The notes under the pieces: generated by a model
Told to the model about the DNA's origin: nothing
The model's input: the letters and a program-made list of their open reading frames with translations, nothing else
Databases searched by the model: none
Made by a program: the position numbers and the translations under genes
Assembly: GCF_000814005.1 (NCBI RefSeq)
Contig: NZ_JWLK01000005.1
Location: 372,001-436,000 of the forward strand
Source of the DNA: Ruegeria sp. ANG-S4
Lineage (GTDB): Bacteria; Pseudomonadota; Alphaproteobacteria; Rhodobacterales; Rhodobacteraceae
Length of the DNA: 64,000 nt
Direction of reading: 5' to 3'
Shown here: positions 43,271 to 52,143 of the stretch, piece by piece
How the letters are laid out: every line of letters begins with the position of its first letter
Position numbering within the stretch: position 1 is the stretch's first letter

Positions 43271-44325
43271 GTATTCTGGCAATCAACGAACACCTGCTTC
43301 GGGCCATCGGAGTAGGGGTTGCAGTTTTGCGGGCCTCGGACCTGACGTTCGTGTTTCACAACGGCCCGTTTGCCGAATGGTTCGGAACCCCGGCGGAAGG
43401 GCAGACGTTGCTGGACCTGTTGCCTGATCTGGACGCAAAGGAACTGGATGACGTCAAACAATCCGGCCTGCGTTACTCAGTGGAGTTGCAGATCAAACCA
43501 AAGCGTCGGACGCTGATTTTCGCGACTTCGGTTTCCCTGGCGAATGGGCTGGAAGAGCAGGTGTTGGTTGTCGAATGCCAGAACATCACCCGAATCCGCG
43601 AACTTGAAAGCATGATCGACAGTTACTCGACCATGGTTGAACGCAATACACGCGAGTTGGAACGCGAAAAGGAACGGGTCGAGCGTCTGCTGCTGAACGT
43701 CATGCCGCGCGCCGTATATGAAGAGTTCAAGACCTTCGGCGTCGTCACACCGCAACTGTTCGAACAGGTTTCGGTCGTGATGCTGGACTTTGTCGGCTTC
43801 ACGGATTTTGCCGCCAAAACTGACCCGACGGTTACGCTGAGCGAGTTGAACGACATATTTACAGCTTTCGACCGGATCGTCGAACAATTCGGTTGTGAGC
43901 GGATCAAAACCATTGGAGATGCTTATCTTGCTGTGTCCGGAATGCCGGATGCTACGCCGGATCATGCGACCGCTGTCGCCCACTGCGCGGTTAGATTTCT
44001 GCGGTATCTGGAACGGCGCAATGAAAGCCATCCACATAAATGGCAGGCTCGGGTTGGACTTGGCATGGGGGCCGCCGTCGGTTCGGTCGTTGGAATTCAG
44101 AAATACGTCTATGACGTCTTTGGGCCTGCAGTGAACACTGCTGCGCGTCTACAGGTTTTCGCAAACCCGATGAACATTGTGGCCCCGGCAGAGATGAAGT
44201 TTGCCTTAATCGATGAGTTTCAGATCACGGATATTGGCCCTGTGGATATCAAAGGTATGGGGCTAATGGAGTTGATCAACGTCACCTCTCGCCTGAATAC
44301 GCCCAAACCCAGTCGGGTTTTGTGA
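43267..44325 (+). CDS. Class III adenylate cyclase with PAS-like N-terminal domain
   Basis: A 352-residue cyclase. Residues 1-110 look like a PAS domain, 113-145 form a coiled-coil linker and 160-345 the cyclase domain. The metal-binding Asp-174 (LDFVGFT) and Asp-218 (IGDAYL) are present, the base-selecting Lys-214 and Asp-283 indicate ATP rather than GTP, and Asn-290 and Arg-294 complete the active site. The linker LLLNVMPRAVYEEFK resembles that of haem-regulated soluble guanylyl cyclases. It probably makes cAMP in the cytoplasm in response to a signal from the PAS domain or the overlapping globin gene. No membrane helix is seen. Confidence 0.9.
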   Translation: MSILAINEHLLRAIGVGVAVLRASDLTFVFHNGPFAEWFGTPAEGQTLLDLLPDLDAKELDDVKQSGLRYSVELQIKPKRRTLIFATSVSLANGLEEQVLVVECQNITRIRELESMIDSYSTMVERNTRELEREKERVERLLLNVMPRAVYEEFKTFGVVTPQLFEQVSVVMLDFVGFTDFAAKTDPTVTLSELNDIFTAFDRIVEQFGCERIKTIGDAYLAVSGMPDATPDHATAVAHCAVRFLRYLERRNESHPHKWQARVGLGMGAAVGSVVGIQKYVYDVFGPAVNTAARLQVFANPMNIVAPAEMKFALIDEFQITDIGPVDIKGMGLMELINVTSRLNTPKPSRVL

Positions 44326-44330
44326 CCCGG

Positions 44331-44945
44331 TCATTCGTCCGGTGCGACCAAGCCCAAGCCACGCAAATAGATTCCGATGCCCGATTCCAGCAGGTCTTCC
44401 GGAGGGAAAGGTGACGTCGCCCCGGTATTTCGCGCATAAAGTTCGACGACCCCATGACTCATGGCCCAAATATGGGCGCTGAACATCGACGCAGGCGGGC
44501 GTTTCTCGGGCGGGATATGGCGCGACAGGTCGGCGGCGGCCTTTTCCAGAACGTCCTTGGCGCGGTTTGCCGCCATCGCCAGTTCGGGCGTGCGGTTCAG
44601 GGAAATGCCGCTTTCGAACATCGCGATGTAGTGACCGGGGTGCTTGCGAGCAAACGCCAGATAGGCGCGCCCGGTCGCCTCGAACGCCGAAAGCGCCGAT
44701 GGTTGCCCCTTGTCATAAGCATGCTGCATCAGGTCCGAAAACATCTCGAACCCCTGGCGCGCCGCCTCGGCGATCAGATCCTCGCGCCCGTGGTAATGGC
44801 GGTAAACGGCTGCGGGGGTGACGCCAGCTGTCTTGGCGGCCTCGGACAGGGTGAACCCGGTGGGACCTTTTTCTTCGATCAAGGAAAGCGCAGCCTCAAT
44901 CAGGGCCTGTTTCAGATTCCCGTGATGATACCCGCGTTTTGTCAT
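44331..44945 (-). CDS. TetR/AcrR family transcriptional regulator
   Basis: A 204-residue repressor. The N-terminal helix-turn-helix is at about residues 30-50 (FTLSEAAKTAGVTPAAVYRHY), preceded by YHHGNLKQALIEAAL, a common N-terminus of this branch. The C-terminal part is of the WHG type (AFARKHPGHYIAMFESG). It is convergent with the cyclase gene, with 5 bases between stops. The target is unknown. Confidence 0.9.
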   Translation of the reverse strand: MTKRGYHHGNLKQALIEAALSLIEEKGPTGFTLSEAAKTAGVTPAAVYRHYHGREDLIAEAARQGFEMFSDLMQHAYDKGQPSALSAFEATGRAYLAFARKHPGHYIAMFESGISLNRTPELAMAANRAKDVLEKAAADLSRHIPPEKRPPASMFSAHIWAMSHGVVELYARNTGATSPFPPEDLLESGIGIYLRGLGLVAPDE

Positions 44946-45035
44946 TCTGGCGTCAGCTACCTTTTACTAGAGGCCAACAGATAGACCAACATGAAGGCAC
45001 GTCCAACCTGTGAAAAACGGTTTGCCGTCAAGGCG

Positions 45036-45905
45036 CTATGCCTCCCAGATTTCCGGACCGCCACTGATTGAAGGATCCGGTTCGCCAAGGGCTTTTTCGT
45101 TCTTTTCGTCATAGTCGAGCTGGGTCAGCACTGTTCGAATGGCGGCCAGCCGTGCGCGTTTCTTGTCATCGGACCGCACGATCGTCCAGGGGCAGTTCTC
45201 TGTGTGGCTGCGCGTCAGCGTTTCCGAAATCGACTGTGTGTAGTCGTCCCACTTTTCCAAACCCGCAATGTCAATCGGGCTGAGTTTCCATTGCTTCAAA
45301 GGATCGGTTTCGCGAGCCAGGAAGCGGTTCAACTGCTCTGCCCGGCCGACGTTCAGCCAGAACTTGAACAGATGGATGCCGTCGTTCACAATTCCCGTTT
45401 CAAGCGGCAGAACCTGCCGGAAAAACCGCTCACGCTCCTCGGGCGTGCAAAAACCGAAAACGTTTTCAACAACGCCCCGGTTGTACCAACTGCGGTCGAA
45501 AAAGACGATTTCTCCGGCAGAGGGGAGGTGTGGGATGTATCGCTGAAAATACCATTGGCTGCGTTCAGCGTCCGAGGGTTTGCTCAGCGCCACGTTGCGG
45601 GCGCCGCGCGGGTTCAGGTTTTCGCGAAACCGTTTGATCGTGCCGCCCTTGCCAGCCGCATCGCGGCCTTCGAACAGGATGGCAATCCGCTGGCCCGTCT
45701 CCTTGACCCAGGATTGCATCTTGACCAGTTCGATCTGCAAAGCATCCATCTGCTCGGCATAATCCTTGGTCTTCATCTTTTCCGGGTAAGGGTAGGTGGG
45801 ATTGACGATATCGCCTTTTTTCGAGTCCTCAATCGCCTTGCGGATATCTTTGGGCGCGTCGTCACGAAAGTACTTTTCGATTGCGCCTTTCTTTGAACGG
45901 GTCAT
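45036..45905 (-). CDS. ppk2: Polyphosphate kinase 2
   Basis: A 289-residue PPK2, which transfers phosphate between polyphosphate and nucleotides. Walker [10 protein letters not shown] (80-88) and the lid/Walker [11 protein letters not shown] (Asp-137, Arg-138) are clear. The length fits the single-domain class I enzymes that make GTP or ATP from polyphosphate. It is a single gene between the TetR regulator and the hydrolase, on the same strand as both. Confidence 0.94.
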   Translation of the reverse strand: MTRSKKGAIEKYFRDDAPKDIRKAIEDSKKGDIVNPTYPYPEKMKTKDYAEQMDALQIELVKMQSWVKETGQRIAILFEGRDAAGKGGTIKRFRENLNPRGARNVALSKPSDAERSQWYFQRYIPHLPSAGEIVFFDRSWYNRGVVENVFGFCTPEERERFFRQVLPLETGIVNDGIHLFKFWLNVGRAEQLNRFLARETDPLKQWKLSPIDIAGLEKWDDYTQSISETLTRSHTENCPWTIVRSDDKKRARLAAIRTVLTQLDYDEKNEKALGEPDPSISGGPEIWEA

Positions 45906-45954
45906 GGGCGGCCTCGCGATAAAATCTATAACTTACTATGGATTACCGAACGGT

Positions 45955-46905
45955 TTAACGCAAACCTGCGCGCTCGGCCGCACGGTCAATGGCGGCGGCA
46001 ACTTCGGGTGCCGAAACGACTTGTGGCATGTGGCCCATGTTATCAAGTTCAACCAATTCTGCGCCGGGGATCTGCTCGATCAAACGTTCGGAGTGCCATT
46101 CCAGCCCAACTGTTGTGTCGGCAGTTCCGTGGACAATTTCCGTGGGTACGGAAATTTCACCGTAGCGGGGTTGAAGCTCGGTTATTTCGACCAGTAGATT
46201 TGCGCGCTGTTTGGCGTTCGCGTGCATTGACGCGCGACGGGTCGTCAGGCCCGGGCCGAAGTGTTCCGCATAGCCGTCCGGCGCCTTTTGCGGGGCGAAC
46301 ACGGCATCCAGCGCTTTGTCGACAAACCAGTCCGGCACGAAGGCGGAAACAAACGGCAGTACGATCGCATTACCAAGGCGCGTGGCCGCGATGGTATTGA
46401 ACGCATCCAGCGGCGTCTCCCACGGAATTGCAGCCGGTGCGATCAGGACAAGGCCCGAGATCGCTTGGGGGCGTGTCACGGCCCATGCCAGCGCGACCGA
46501 ACCGCCATAGCTTTGACCCGCGACAATCGGCTTGTCCGCACCGAGTTGCGCGGCGGCTGTTTGCAGGATTTCCGCTTGTTCGACAATGGTTTCACCGCTT
46601 GGGTTAAAGCTTTGTGAATAACCCAGACCGGGGCGGTCGAAAACGATGACACGATAAGACTTGGCCAGAATCGGTGCGAGCGCAAAGGTCATATCGCGGG
46701 TGTTCCCGCTGGAGCCGTGGATCAGTACCACATCCGGGCCATCCCCCATGACCACTGCATGAACCGCGATTCCGCCGACATCCAAGATCTGACCTTCGGG
46801 CGGAAATGCTGCTTCGGTCCTTGCTTCGTTTTTGGACGCCCGCCAAAAGGCCGTTACCCACGCTGCGGCCACCAAAATCAGAATAATGACAGCGACGCGC
46901 ATCAT
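45955..46905 (-). CDS. Alpha/beta hydrolase with N-terminal membrane anchor
   Basis: A 316-residue protein. An N-terminal hydrophobic helix (3-20) should anchor it in the inner membrane with the enzyme outside. The fold is shown by LIHGSSGNTRDM (oxyanion loop), the nucleophile Ser-132 in GQSYGG, and the C-terminal GTADTTVGLEWHS and DNMGHMP (acid and catalytic His). The substrate is unknown. It starts 6 bases after metA and is probably cotranscribed, though a link to methionine synthesis is not obvious. Confidence 0.88.
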   Translation of the reverse strand: MMRVAVIILILVAAAWVTAFWRASKNEARTEAAFPPEGQILDVGGIAVHAVVMGDGPDVVLIHGSSGNTRDMTFALAPILAKSYRVIVFDRPGLGYSQSFNPSGETIVEQAEILQTAAAQLGADKPIVAGQSYGGSVALAWAVTRPQAISGLVLIAPAAIPWETPLDAFNTIAATRLGNAIVLPFVSAFVPDWFVDKALDAVFAPQKAPDGYAEHFGPGLTTRRASMHANAKQRANLLVEITELQPRYGEISVPTEIVHGTADTTVGLEWHSERLIEQIPGAELVELDNMGHMPQVVSAPEVAAAIDRAAERAGLR

Positions 46906-46911
46906 GGTGGT

Positions 46912-47850
46912 TCAGGCCCTTAGATCGGTTGTGTCCACACCTATCCGGTCTATGTCGAACGGAGTGGTCTCGTAGATTTCGCTGATCCAGTTTCCATACA
47001 ACAGATGTGCATGGCTGCGCCATCGGTTCTGCGGCACCTGACTGGGATCATCATCCGGGTAATAGTTCATTGGCACGTTGATTGGCGTACCATTTGCAAC
47101 GTCCCGATCATATTCCTGCTTCAGCGTATCGCTGTCATATTCGAAATGGTTGAAAATATAGAGCGCGCGGTGCGCGGGATCTTCGATCAGGCACGGCCCC
47201 ACATCGTCGCTGCCCAGCAGGGTTGTCAGGTCATCGGTTGCGTCAATCTCGGCTTGTTTCATCTCGGTCCAGCGGCTGACCGGGATCACGCAGTCATCAG
47301 AAAATCCGCGTAAAAACGGGGACGCCGGGGCCAGGTTGCGGTGTCGGAAACACCCAAAGGCCTTTCCGTCAAGCATGTGCTTTTTGACGTTATGGAAATG
47401 ATTGATCATTGCCATACCGCCCCAACACACGCCAAAGGTCGAATGTACGTTGGTCTGCGTCCAATCGAACACTTCGCGGATTTCGTCCCAATACGTCACA
47501 TCCGGAAACTCCAGATGCTCGATCGGGGCCCCGGTGATGATCAACCCGTCGAACTTTTTGTCCTTCACGTCCTGAAAGGGACGGTAGAATTCGGCCATAT
47601 GTTCGGCGGCCGTGTTCTTGGTTTTGTGCTCGGTCATCCGGATCAGAGAAAGCTCGATCTGCAACGGGGTCGCGCCAATGAGACGCGCGAACTGGTTCTC
47701 GGTCTGGATTTTCTTGGGCATCAGGTTCAACAACCCGATCCGAAGCGGGCGAATGTCCTGCCGGGCCGCGTGATCCTCGGCCATGACCATGACGCCCTCT
47801 TGGGTCAGGACGTCAAAAGCGGGCAGGTCGGAAGGAATCTTGATAGGCAT
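46912..47850 (-). CDS. metA: Homoserine O-acyltransferase (predicted acetyl-CoA specific)
   Basis: A 312-residue Met[20 protein letters not shown], the nucleophile Cys-142 in FGVCWGGM, and a C-terminal HxE-type region are typical. It activates homoserine for methionine synthesis. Residue 111 is Glu (GAPIEHLEF), the residue reported to select acetyl-CoA, whereas the E. coli succinyl enzyme has Gly. It should thus be an O-acetyltransferase in spite of the usual 'succinyltransferase' label. Confidence 0.93.
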   Translation of the reverse strand: MPIKIPSDLPAFDVLTQEGVMVMAEDHAARQDIRPLRIGLLNLMPKKIQTENQFARLIGATPLQIELSLIRMTEHKTKNTAAEHMAEFYRPFQDVKDKKFDGLIITGAPIEHLEFPDVTYWDEIREVFDWTQTNVHSTFGVCWGGMAMINHFHNVKKHMLDGKAFGCFRHRNLAPASPFLRGFSDDCVIPVSRWTEMKQAEIDATDDLTTLLGSDDVGPCLIEDPAHRALYIFNHFEYDSDTLKQEYDRDVANGTPINVPMNYYPDDDPSQVPQNRWRSHAHLLYGNWISEIYETTPFDIDRIGVDTTDLRA

Positions 47851-47888
47851 TGGGTCACACTGTTGAAGCTGTTGAGGAAATTCGGAAC

Positions 47889-48761
47889 TTATGCGCGGGC
47901 GGCGCGGTTCTCAAGGGCCCGTTCGATCACGTCATCGAAATCGCCGGAATCGCGGATTTGGCTGACGTCGCTGGCCGCGATGGTCAGGCCCCAGTTCGCG
48001 GCCATCGCCTGGTATCTGGGCCTGCGGTGCGCCAAAGCCCGTGCGTAGGTCCACCGGATGAACGCATCCGGGTTCACGTCAGTCTCGGTACAGCCCTGCT
48101 GTTCCAGGTAGTCCGACCAGACCTGATTCAGGAACTCGGCCTGGTACGACATCGGTTTAGGGGCTTTGTCGAACCGGCGGATCAGTTCCTGTGTGTGCGC
48201 CTCGTCGCCCTCGATCCAGATCATCAGGGTGTGGCGGGACAGTTCGGTCAGAATCTGGTCGTTGGGGTCATTTGGGTCCCCCCATTCGCAGATCGACCCG
48301 CCGGTATCGCAGATGAAATTGGGGTATTGGTACAAGCGCTCGGCGCGATCAATGAAGTACTTGGTGTCCAGCAGCGCATGTATTTCGGCAAGTCGGAACT
48401 GCTCCTGCCGCCGCCGATACTCGGACATCTCAAGCCCGCCCCGATCAGGATCGCCGGGCTTACCCAGATAGGTCGATACCGGAGTCAGATTGTCGAAAGA
48501 GATATTGGAGCCGATGTAAATTGAGTCCGACAGCAGAAGGTCCCGCAGAAACGGGACTTTCATCGCCTCGGTCTTGGCATTGTCCGTGATGTACTCGCCC
48601 ATGTACCGCGTACCGATGCGGTAGTCGATCGAATAGTGGAACCAGTCGCCTGCATCCCGAAGGATATTCGATACATAAGTCTTGCCCAGCCCGGACATGC
48701 CGAAAAACAACACTTTCTTGCGCGCTGCATCGCGCCAGTCCTGAGCTGAGGTATAGATCAT
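47889..48761 (-). CDS. P-loop ATPase of unknown function
   Basis: A 290-residue soluble protein with Walker A GMSGLGKT (21-28) right after a short helix. Later blocks include [15 protein letters not shown] and [19 protein letters not shown], the latter a possible Walker B region. I recall close relatives in roseobacters annotated only as 'ATPase'. A kinase-like role on a small molecule or protein is possible. It ends 38 bases before metA on the same strand, hinting at an operon. Confidence 0.7.
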   Translation of the reverse strand: MIYTSAQDWRDAARKKVLFFGMSGLGKTYVSNILRDAGDWFHYSIDYRIGTRYMGEYITDNAKTEAMKVPFLRDLLLSDSIYIGSNISFDNLTPVSTYLGKPGDPDRGGLEMSEYRRRQEQFRLAEIHALLDTKYFIDRAERLYQYPNFICDTGGSICEWGDPNDPNDQILTELSRHTLMIWIEGDEAHTQELIRRFDKAPKPMSYQAEFLNQVWSDYLEQQGCTETDVNPDAFIRWTYARALAHRRPRYQAMAANWGLTIAASDVSQIRDSGDFDDVIERALENRAARA

Positions 48762-48810
48762 GTCTCGCCGTCCCTTGTTTTGCCCTAGCTAGAACGGGCC
48801 GAACCCGGCG

Positions 48811-49707
48811 TCAATCTTGTCTGCTTGCCCGGTTGAGGATGAGGAGGCCAACGGCGAGAACTGCGAACCCCGCGAAAGCATTGGGGGGCAGAGATTCGTC
48901 GCGGATGACGCTGCCCAACAAAATTGCCACCGGTGGGATAATCAACGTCACGAGCATCAGATTGCCGCTGCCGGCAAGCGCAAGAACGCGGTAGTACAGC
49001 AAATACGCCCCGGCGGTTGCGATGACGGAATAGTACCCAATTGCAGTCCAGGTTTTCCACGGCAAGTTCAGGTCCGGCACACCATCGACGGTTACTGCAA
49101 GGGGCAGCATCAGAACGGTCGAGGCGGTCAACATGCCGGCGGCTGCGATTTGCGGCGGCAGGGCGCCAAGATAGAGGCGCGCCCAAACTGCGGCAAACGC
49201 ATAGCATAACGTGCCGGAGAGGATGGCCAACTGACCAAGGTTCGACGGGTTGAGACTGGTAAAATTCCCTAGGCCAATCGCAATTGCGACCCCCAAAAAC
49301 CCCAGACCTATGCCCAGAAACCGCATTTTGCTTAGTCGTTCATCCTGAAAAAACAGGGCGGCCAACAAAACGCCGAATACGGCGGTCGCGGCGTTCAGGA
49401 TCGAAGTCAGACCTGTCTCGACATAGAGTTGCCCCCATGCCATCAACGAAAAGGGCAGGACGTTGTTCAGCAGTCCCATGACCAGAAAAGCCGCACATAT
49501 GCGGGGATCTTTGGGAACGGGCAGGCGCCTTACAAAGATGTAGGCCCACAGCACCAAAGTGGCCCAGAACACCCGGTGCAGGACCGAGGTCATGAACGGG
49601 ACCGTGTCCAGTGCGATTCGAATGGATAGAAATGAGGCCCCCCAAATCACACCCAACAAGGTGAGTTCGGCCCAGGCCTGTGGCGTCAGTGTCTTTTGCG
49701 TCGTCAT
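48811..49707 (-). CDS. EamA/DMT family transporter
   Basis: A 298-residue protein with ten predicted membrane helices in two EamA repeats (the second begins near LGQLAILSGTLCYAFAAVWAR). The N-terminus ELTLLGVIWGASFLSIRIAL is typical of the family. DMT exporters move amino acids, purines or related metabolites out of the cell. A second, different EamA gene lies at 51147-52049, on the other side of the outer-membrane porin gene. Confidence 0.9.
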   Translation of the reverse strand: MTTQKTLTPQAWAELTLLGVIWGASFLSIRIALDTVPFMTSVLHRVFWATLVLWAYIFVRRLPVPKDPRICAAFLVMGLLNNVLPFSLMAWGQLYVETGLTSILNAATAVFGVLLAALFFQDERLSKMRFLGIGLGFLGVAIAIGLGNFTSLNPSNLGQLAILSGTLCYAFAAVWARLYLGALPPQIAAAGMLTASTVLMLPLAVTVDGVPDLNLPWKTWTAIGYYSVIATAGAYLLYYRVLALAGSGNLMLVTLIIPPVAILLGSVIRDESLPPNAFAGFAVLAVGLLILNRASRQD

Positions 49708-49755
49708 GACATTTGTCTGTCACGTCGATCCGCGCGGCGCGACCCGTTTTATGCG

Positions 49756-49783
49756 AAAAACCCCGCCGGTATGGCGGGGGTTT
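49756..49783 (-). terminator. Rho-independent terminator of the FadL-type porin gene
   Basis: Stem CCCCGCC (49761-49767) and GGCGGGG (49773-49779) with a 5-base loop, extended by AAA/TTT around one bulged G. On the minus strand the stem is followed by TTTTTCGC. It lies 25 bases after the porin stop and separates that gene from the downstream EamA gene. Confidence 0.75.
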
Positions 49784-49807
49784 CCCGAAATCAGAGTGGT
49801 TGCGAAA

Positions 49808-51028
49808 TCAGTCCAGGGCGTAGGTGACCTGAATGCCGACGCTCCACGCGCTGTTGCCGTCGAACGTGGCGCGGTTGTCCGGCCCGGTGCCGTTCGCTGT
49901 TGCATCGCCGATGTCGGTGTAGCGGATGCCACCCGAAACCTTCGCTCTTTCGAACGAATAGGTGCCGCCCAGGCCAATGCTCCAGAACCCGTCTGTCGGA
50001 CCAAGGTTCGAGACCGAGTTGCCTTGCGACGTTTCATAACCAAGGGTCACAGCGCCCGAAAACTCTTCGGTGAATTGGTAGCCAAGACCGAGGGAGTAGG
50101 TGAACGTATCCTCTTCGTAGTCGACAAGGTTGACACCGGTCAGCCCGACATAGACCGGGGGTGCATAGACGGTCTGCGGCCAGTCGACCCAGCGGATCGA
50201 ACCAAACAGCAGCGTTTTGGGTGCGACACCCGTCTGGAAATCAAGGTTGATCGACTGGGGCGAAACGATTTCGCTGGACGAATCCGCGCTGACGCGGCTT
50301 GCGGCCAGACCGGTTGGTGTAAAGCCAACCACATCGTTCGCTTCGGTCTGCGGCAGGTCGTGCGTGATCTTGGAGTTGTAGGTCAACGCGACCCGGGCCG
50401 CGATGTCAGGCCGTTCCCACGCGACACCAACAACATATCCAAAGTCGATTTCTGCGTCGGTTTCGACCCGATACCCGCCTTGCGGGAAGGGTGTCGACGA
50501 TCCGCCTGCGATCGGTACGGATACGCTCGCTTTCAATCGTTGCGCACGTACGCCGCCGATCACGCTGAAGCCGCCGTCAAACTTGTAGCGCAGCAACGCG
50601 GTGATCGACTCGGTTTCGGCCTTAGCGCGCAGAACGTCGGTTGTCGCGCCCGGAATTCCCGCCAGTCCGACAACGTTCTGCGACAGCGGGTACGCGGCTG
50701 AATAGTCGATATCGGCCCCGAACGGTTCGTCATAGACAAGGGCAAAGTCCAGCTCTTCGGTCAAAGCTGTCTTGTACGCCAGATGTGGTGTCCAGAAACT
50801 GTTGGTGACATTGCCCGAGTCGATGGTCTCGCCAAATGTCGGGCTGAGCGGTATCTGATCTTCCATCGAGCCTGTGACGTCTGGTCTGGTGTACGACAGA
50901 CGGAACTGCACGACCGAGCCTTCTTCGAACAGGATGTTCACACCCTGACCGCTTCGGTCCAGTCCACCGGCCTGTACGGCGGACGCCCCGACACACAATG
51001 CGCACGCTTGTATCAGCGCCTTTTTCAT
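49808..51028 (-). CDS. Outer membrane protein, OmpP1/FadL/TodX family
   Basis: A 406-residue outer-membrane beta-barrel. The signal peptide MKKALIQACALCVGASAVQA is followed by GGLDRSGQGVNILFEEG, the FadL-like N-terminal hatch. The C-terminus SVGIQVTYALD alternates polar and hydrophobic residues like a last barrel strand. FadL proteins admit long-chain fatty acids or other hydrophobic compounds. It is a single gene with its own terminator. Confidence 0.9.
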   Translation of the reverse strand: MKKALIQACALCVGASAVQAGGLDRSGQGVNILFEEGSVVQFRLSYTRPDVTGSMEDQIPLSPTFGETIDSGNVTNSFWTPHLAYKTALTEELDFALVYDEPFGADIDYSAAYPLSQNVVGLAGIPGATTDVLRAKAETESITALLRYKFDGGFSVIGGVRAQRLKASVSVPIAGGSSTPFPQGGYRVETDAEIDFGYVVGVAWERPDIAARVALTYNSKITHDLPQTEANDVVGFTPTGLAASRVSADSSSEIVSPQSINLDFQTGVAPKTLLFGSIRWVDWPQTVYAPPVYVGLTGVNLVDYEEDTFTYSLGLGYQFTEEFSGAVTLGYETSQGNSVSNLGPTDGFWSIGLGGTYSFERAKVSGGIRYTDIGDATANGTGPDNRATFDGNSAWSVGIQVTYALD

Positions 51029-51146
51029 TTATTCCTCCCTTTCACTGTCCGATTGCCTGTGATCCACGCTTTGTGCGTATTCCCGGCAAAGTTTCCGGGT
51101 ATTAACTCTCTTAAACCTTAATTTACCGTCAACCGGTGACGGAACG

Positions 51147-52049
51147 TTACTTGGAAAGGGTGTCCTGCCGAACTGTTGCGGAATGGATACGGTTTTCCGA
51201 GTGAACGTTGAGAAAGATGCCTGAGAAGATCACGAAGGCCCCAAAAAGCGTCCAGTGATCGATGGGCTCGTGGTACAAAATCATCCCCACAATCGCGATA
51301 GTCGGCAGACGCGCAAAGTCGAAAGGAACGACCACTGTTGCCGGGGCAATCGCCAGCGCGTTTGTGATGCAATAATGCGCCAGCAAACCCGCAAGCCCCA
51401 CAAGCAGCAGAAACGGCGCGGTTCTGGCCGTCGGCAAAGTGATCTGGCCGTCTAATCCTGCAGCAACCAAACCCAGCGCGGCCTGCATGACCGTCAGCCA
51501 GAACATGATGCATCCGATGCTTGCGATCCGGGTGAGGGATTTCGTGGAAATCGTTGTAAGCGCGAAGAAAATCGCTGACATTGCCGCCGTGATCATTCCG
51601 GCGCTTATCGGAACCGCCCCAGGTCTGGCGACGATAAGTATCCCCGCAAATCCGATCAGAGCCGAGGTCATTTTCAAGGCTGTCAGGCGTTCTTTCAGCA
51701 ACAATGGCGAAAGCAGAATAACCCAGATCGGTTGGGTAAATTCCAGTGCAAAAACCTGCGCCAGGGGGATCACGCTGACGGCATAAAACCACAGGTTCTG
51801 CCCGGTGAAATGAAGCACGTTCCTTACCCCGTGGAGGCCCAGTTTCCGGGTCGTTACCTGATGCCATTTTCGCGTCATCGTCAGGACCGTTGCGACGACG
51901 AAAATCCCCACCAAACTGCGGAAAAACATGATTTCGAACGTATCATGCGTAACACTAAGCTCGCGTCCGGCAACCGCCATCGACGAGAAGGACGCGATCG
52001 CGCCGGTCATCCACAGCGCAGCCTTACCGATTTGGGCCTTATCGCTCAT
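51147..52049 (-). CDS. EamA/DMT family transporter
   Basis: A 300-residue ten-helix DMT protein. The first repeat has SFSSMAVAGRELSVTHDTFEIMFFR and the family-typical LALEFTQPIWVILLSPLLLKERL-like block near 110-130. The second ends with a hydrophobic VIFSGIFLNV helix. It is unlike the EamA protein at 48811-49707 in sequence, so it is not a recent duplicate. The substrate is unknown. Confidence 0.9.
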   Translation of the reverse strand: MSDKAQIGKAALWMTGAIASFSSMAVAGRELSVTHDTFEIMFFRSLVGIFVVATVLTMTRKWHQVTTRKLGLHGVRNVLHFTGQNLWFYAVSVIPLAQVFALEFTQPIWVILLSPLLLKERLTALKMTSALIGFAGILIVARPGAVPISAGMITAAMSAIFFALTTISTKSLTRIASIGCIMFWLTVMQAALGLVAAGLDGQITLPTARTAPFLLLVGLAGLLAHYCITNALAIAPATVVVPFDFARLPTIAIVGMILYHEPIDHWTLFGAFVIFSGIFLNVHSENRIHSATVRQDTLSK

Positions 52050-52143
52050 GATCGATCCCGCTGAAGCTGTGTCTCAACATATTGAAATTTATAAGTTTTA
52101 GTAATTCAGAAGCGAAAGATGTCGGGGTGCATCACGGGATTTT

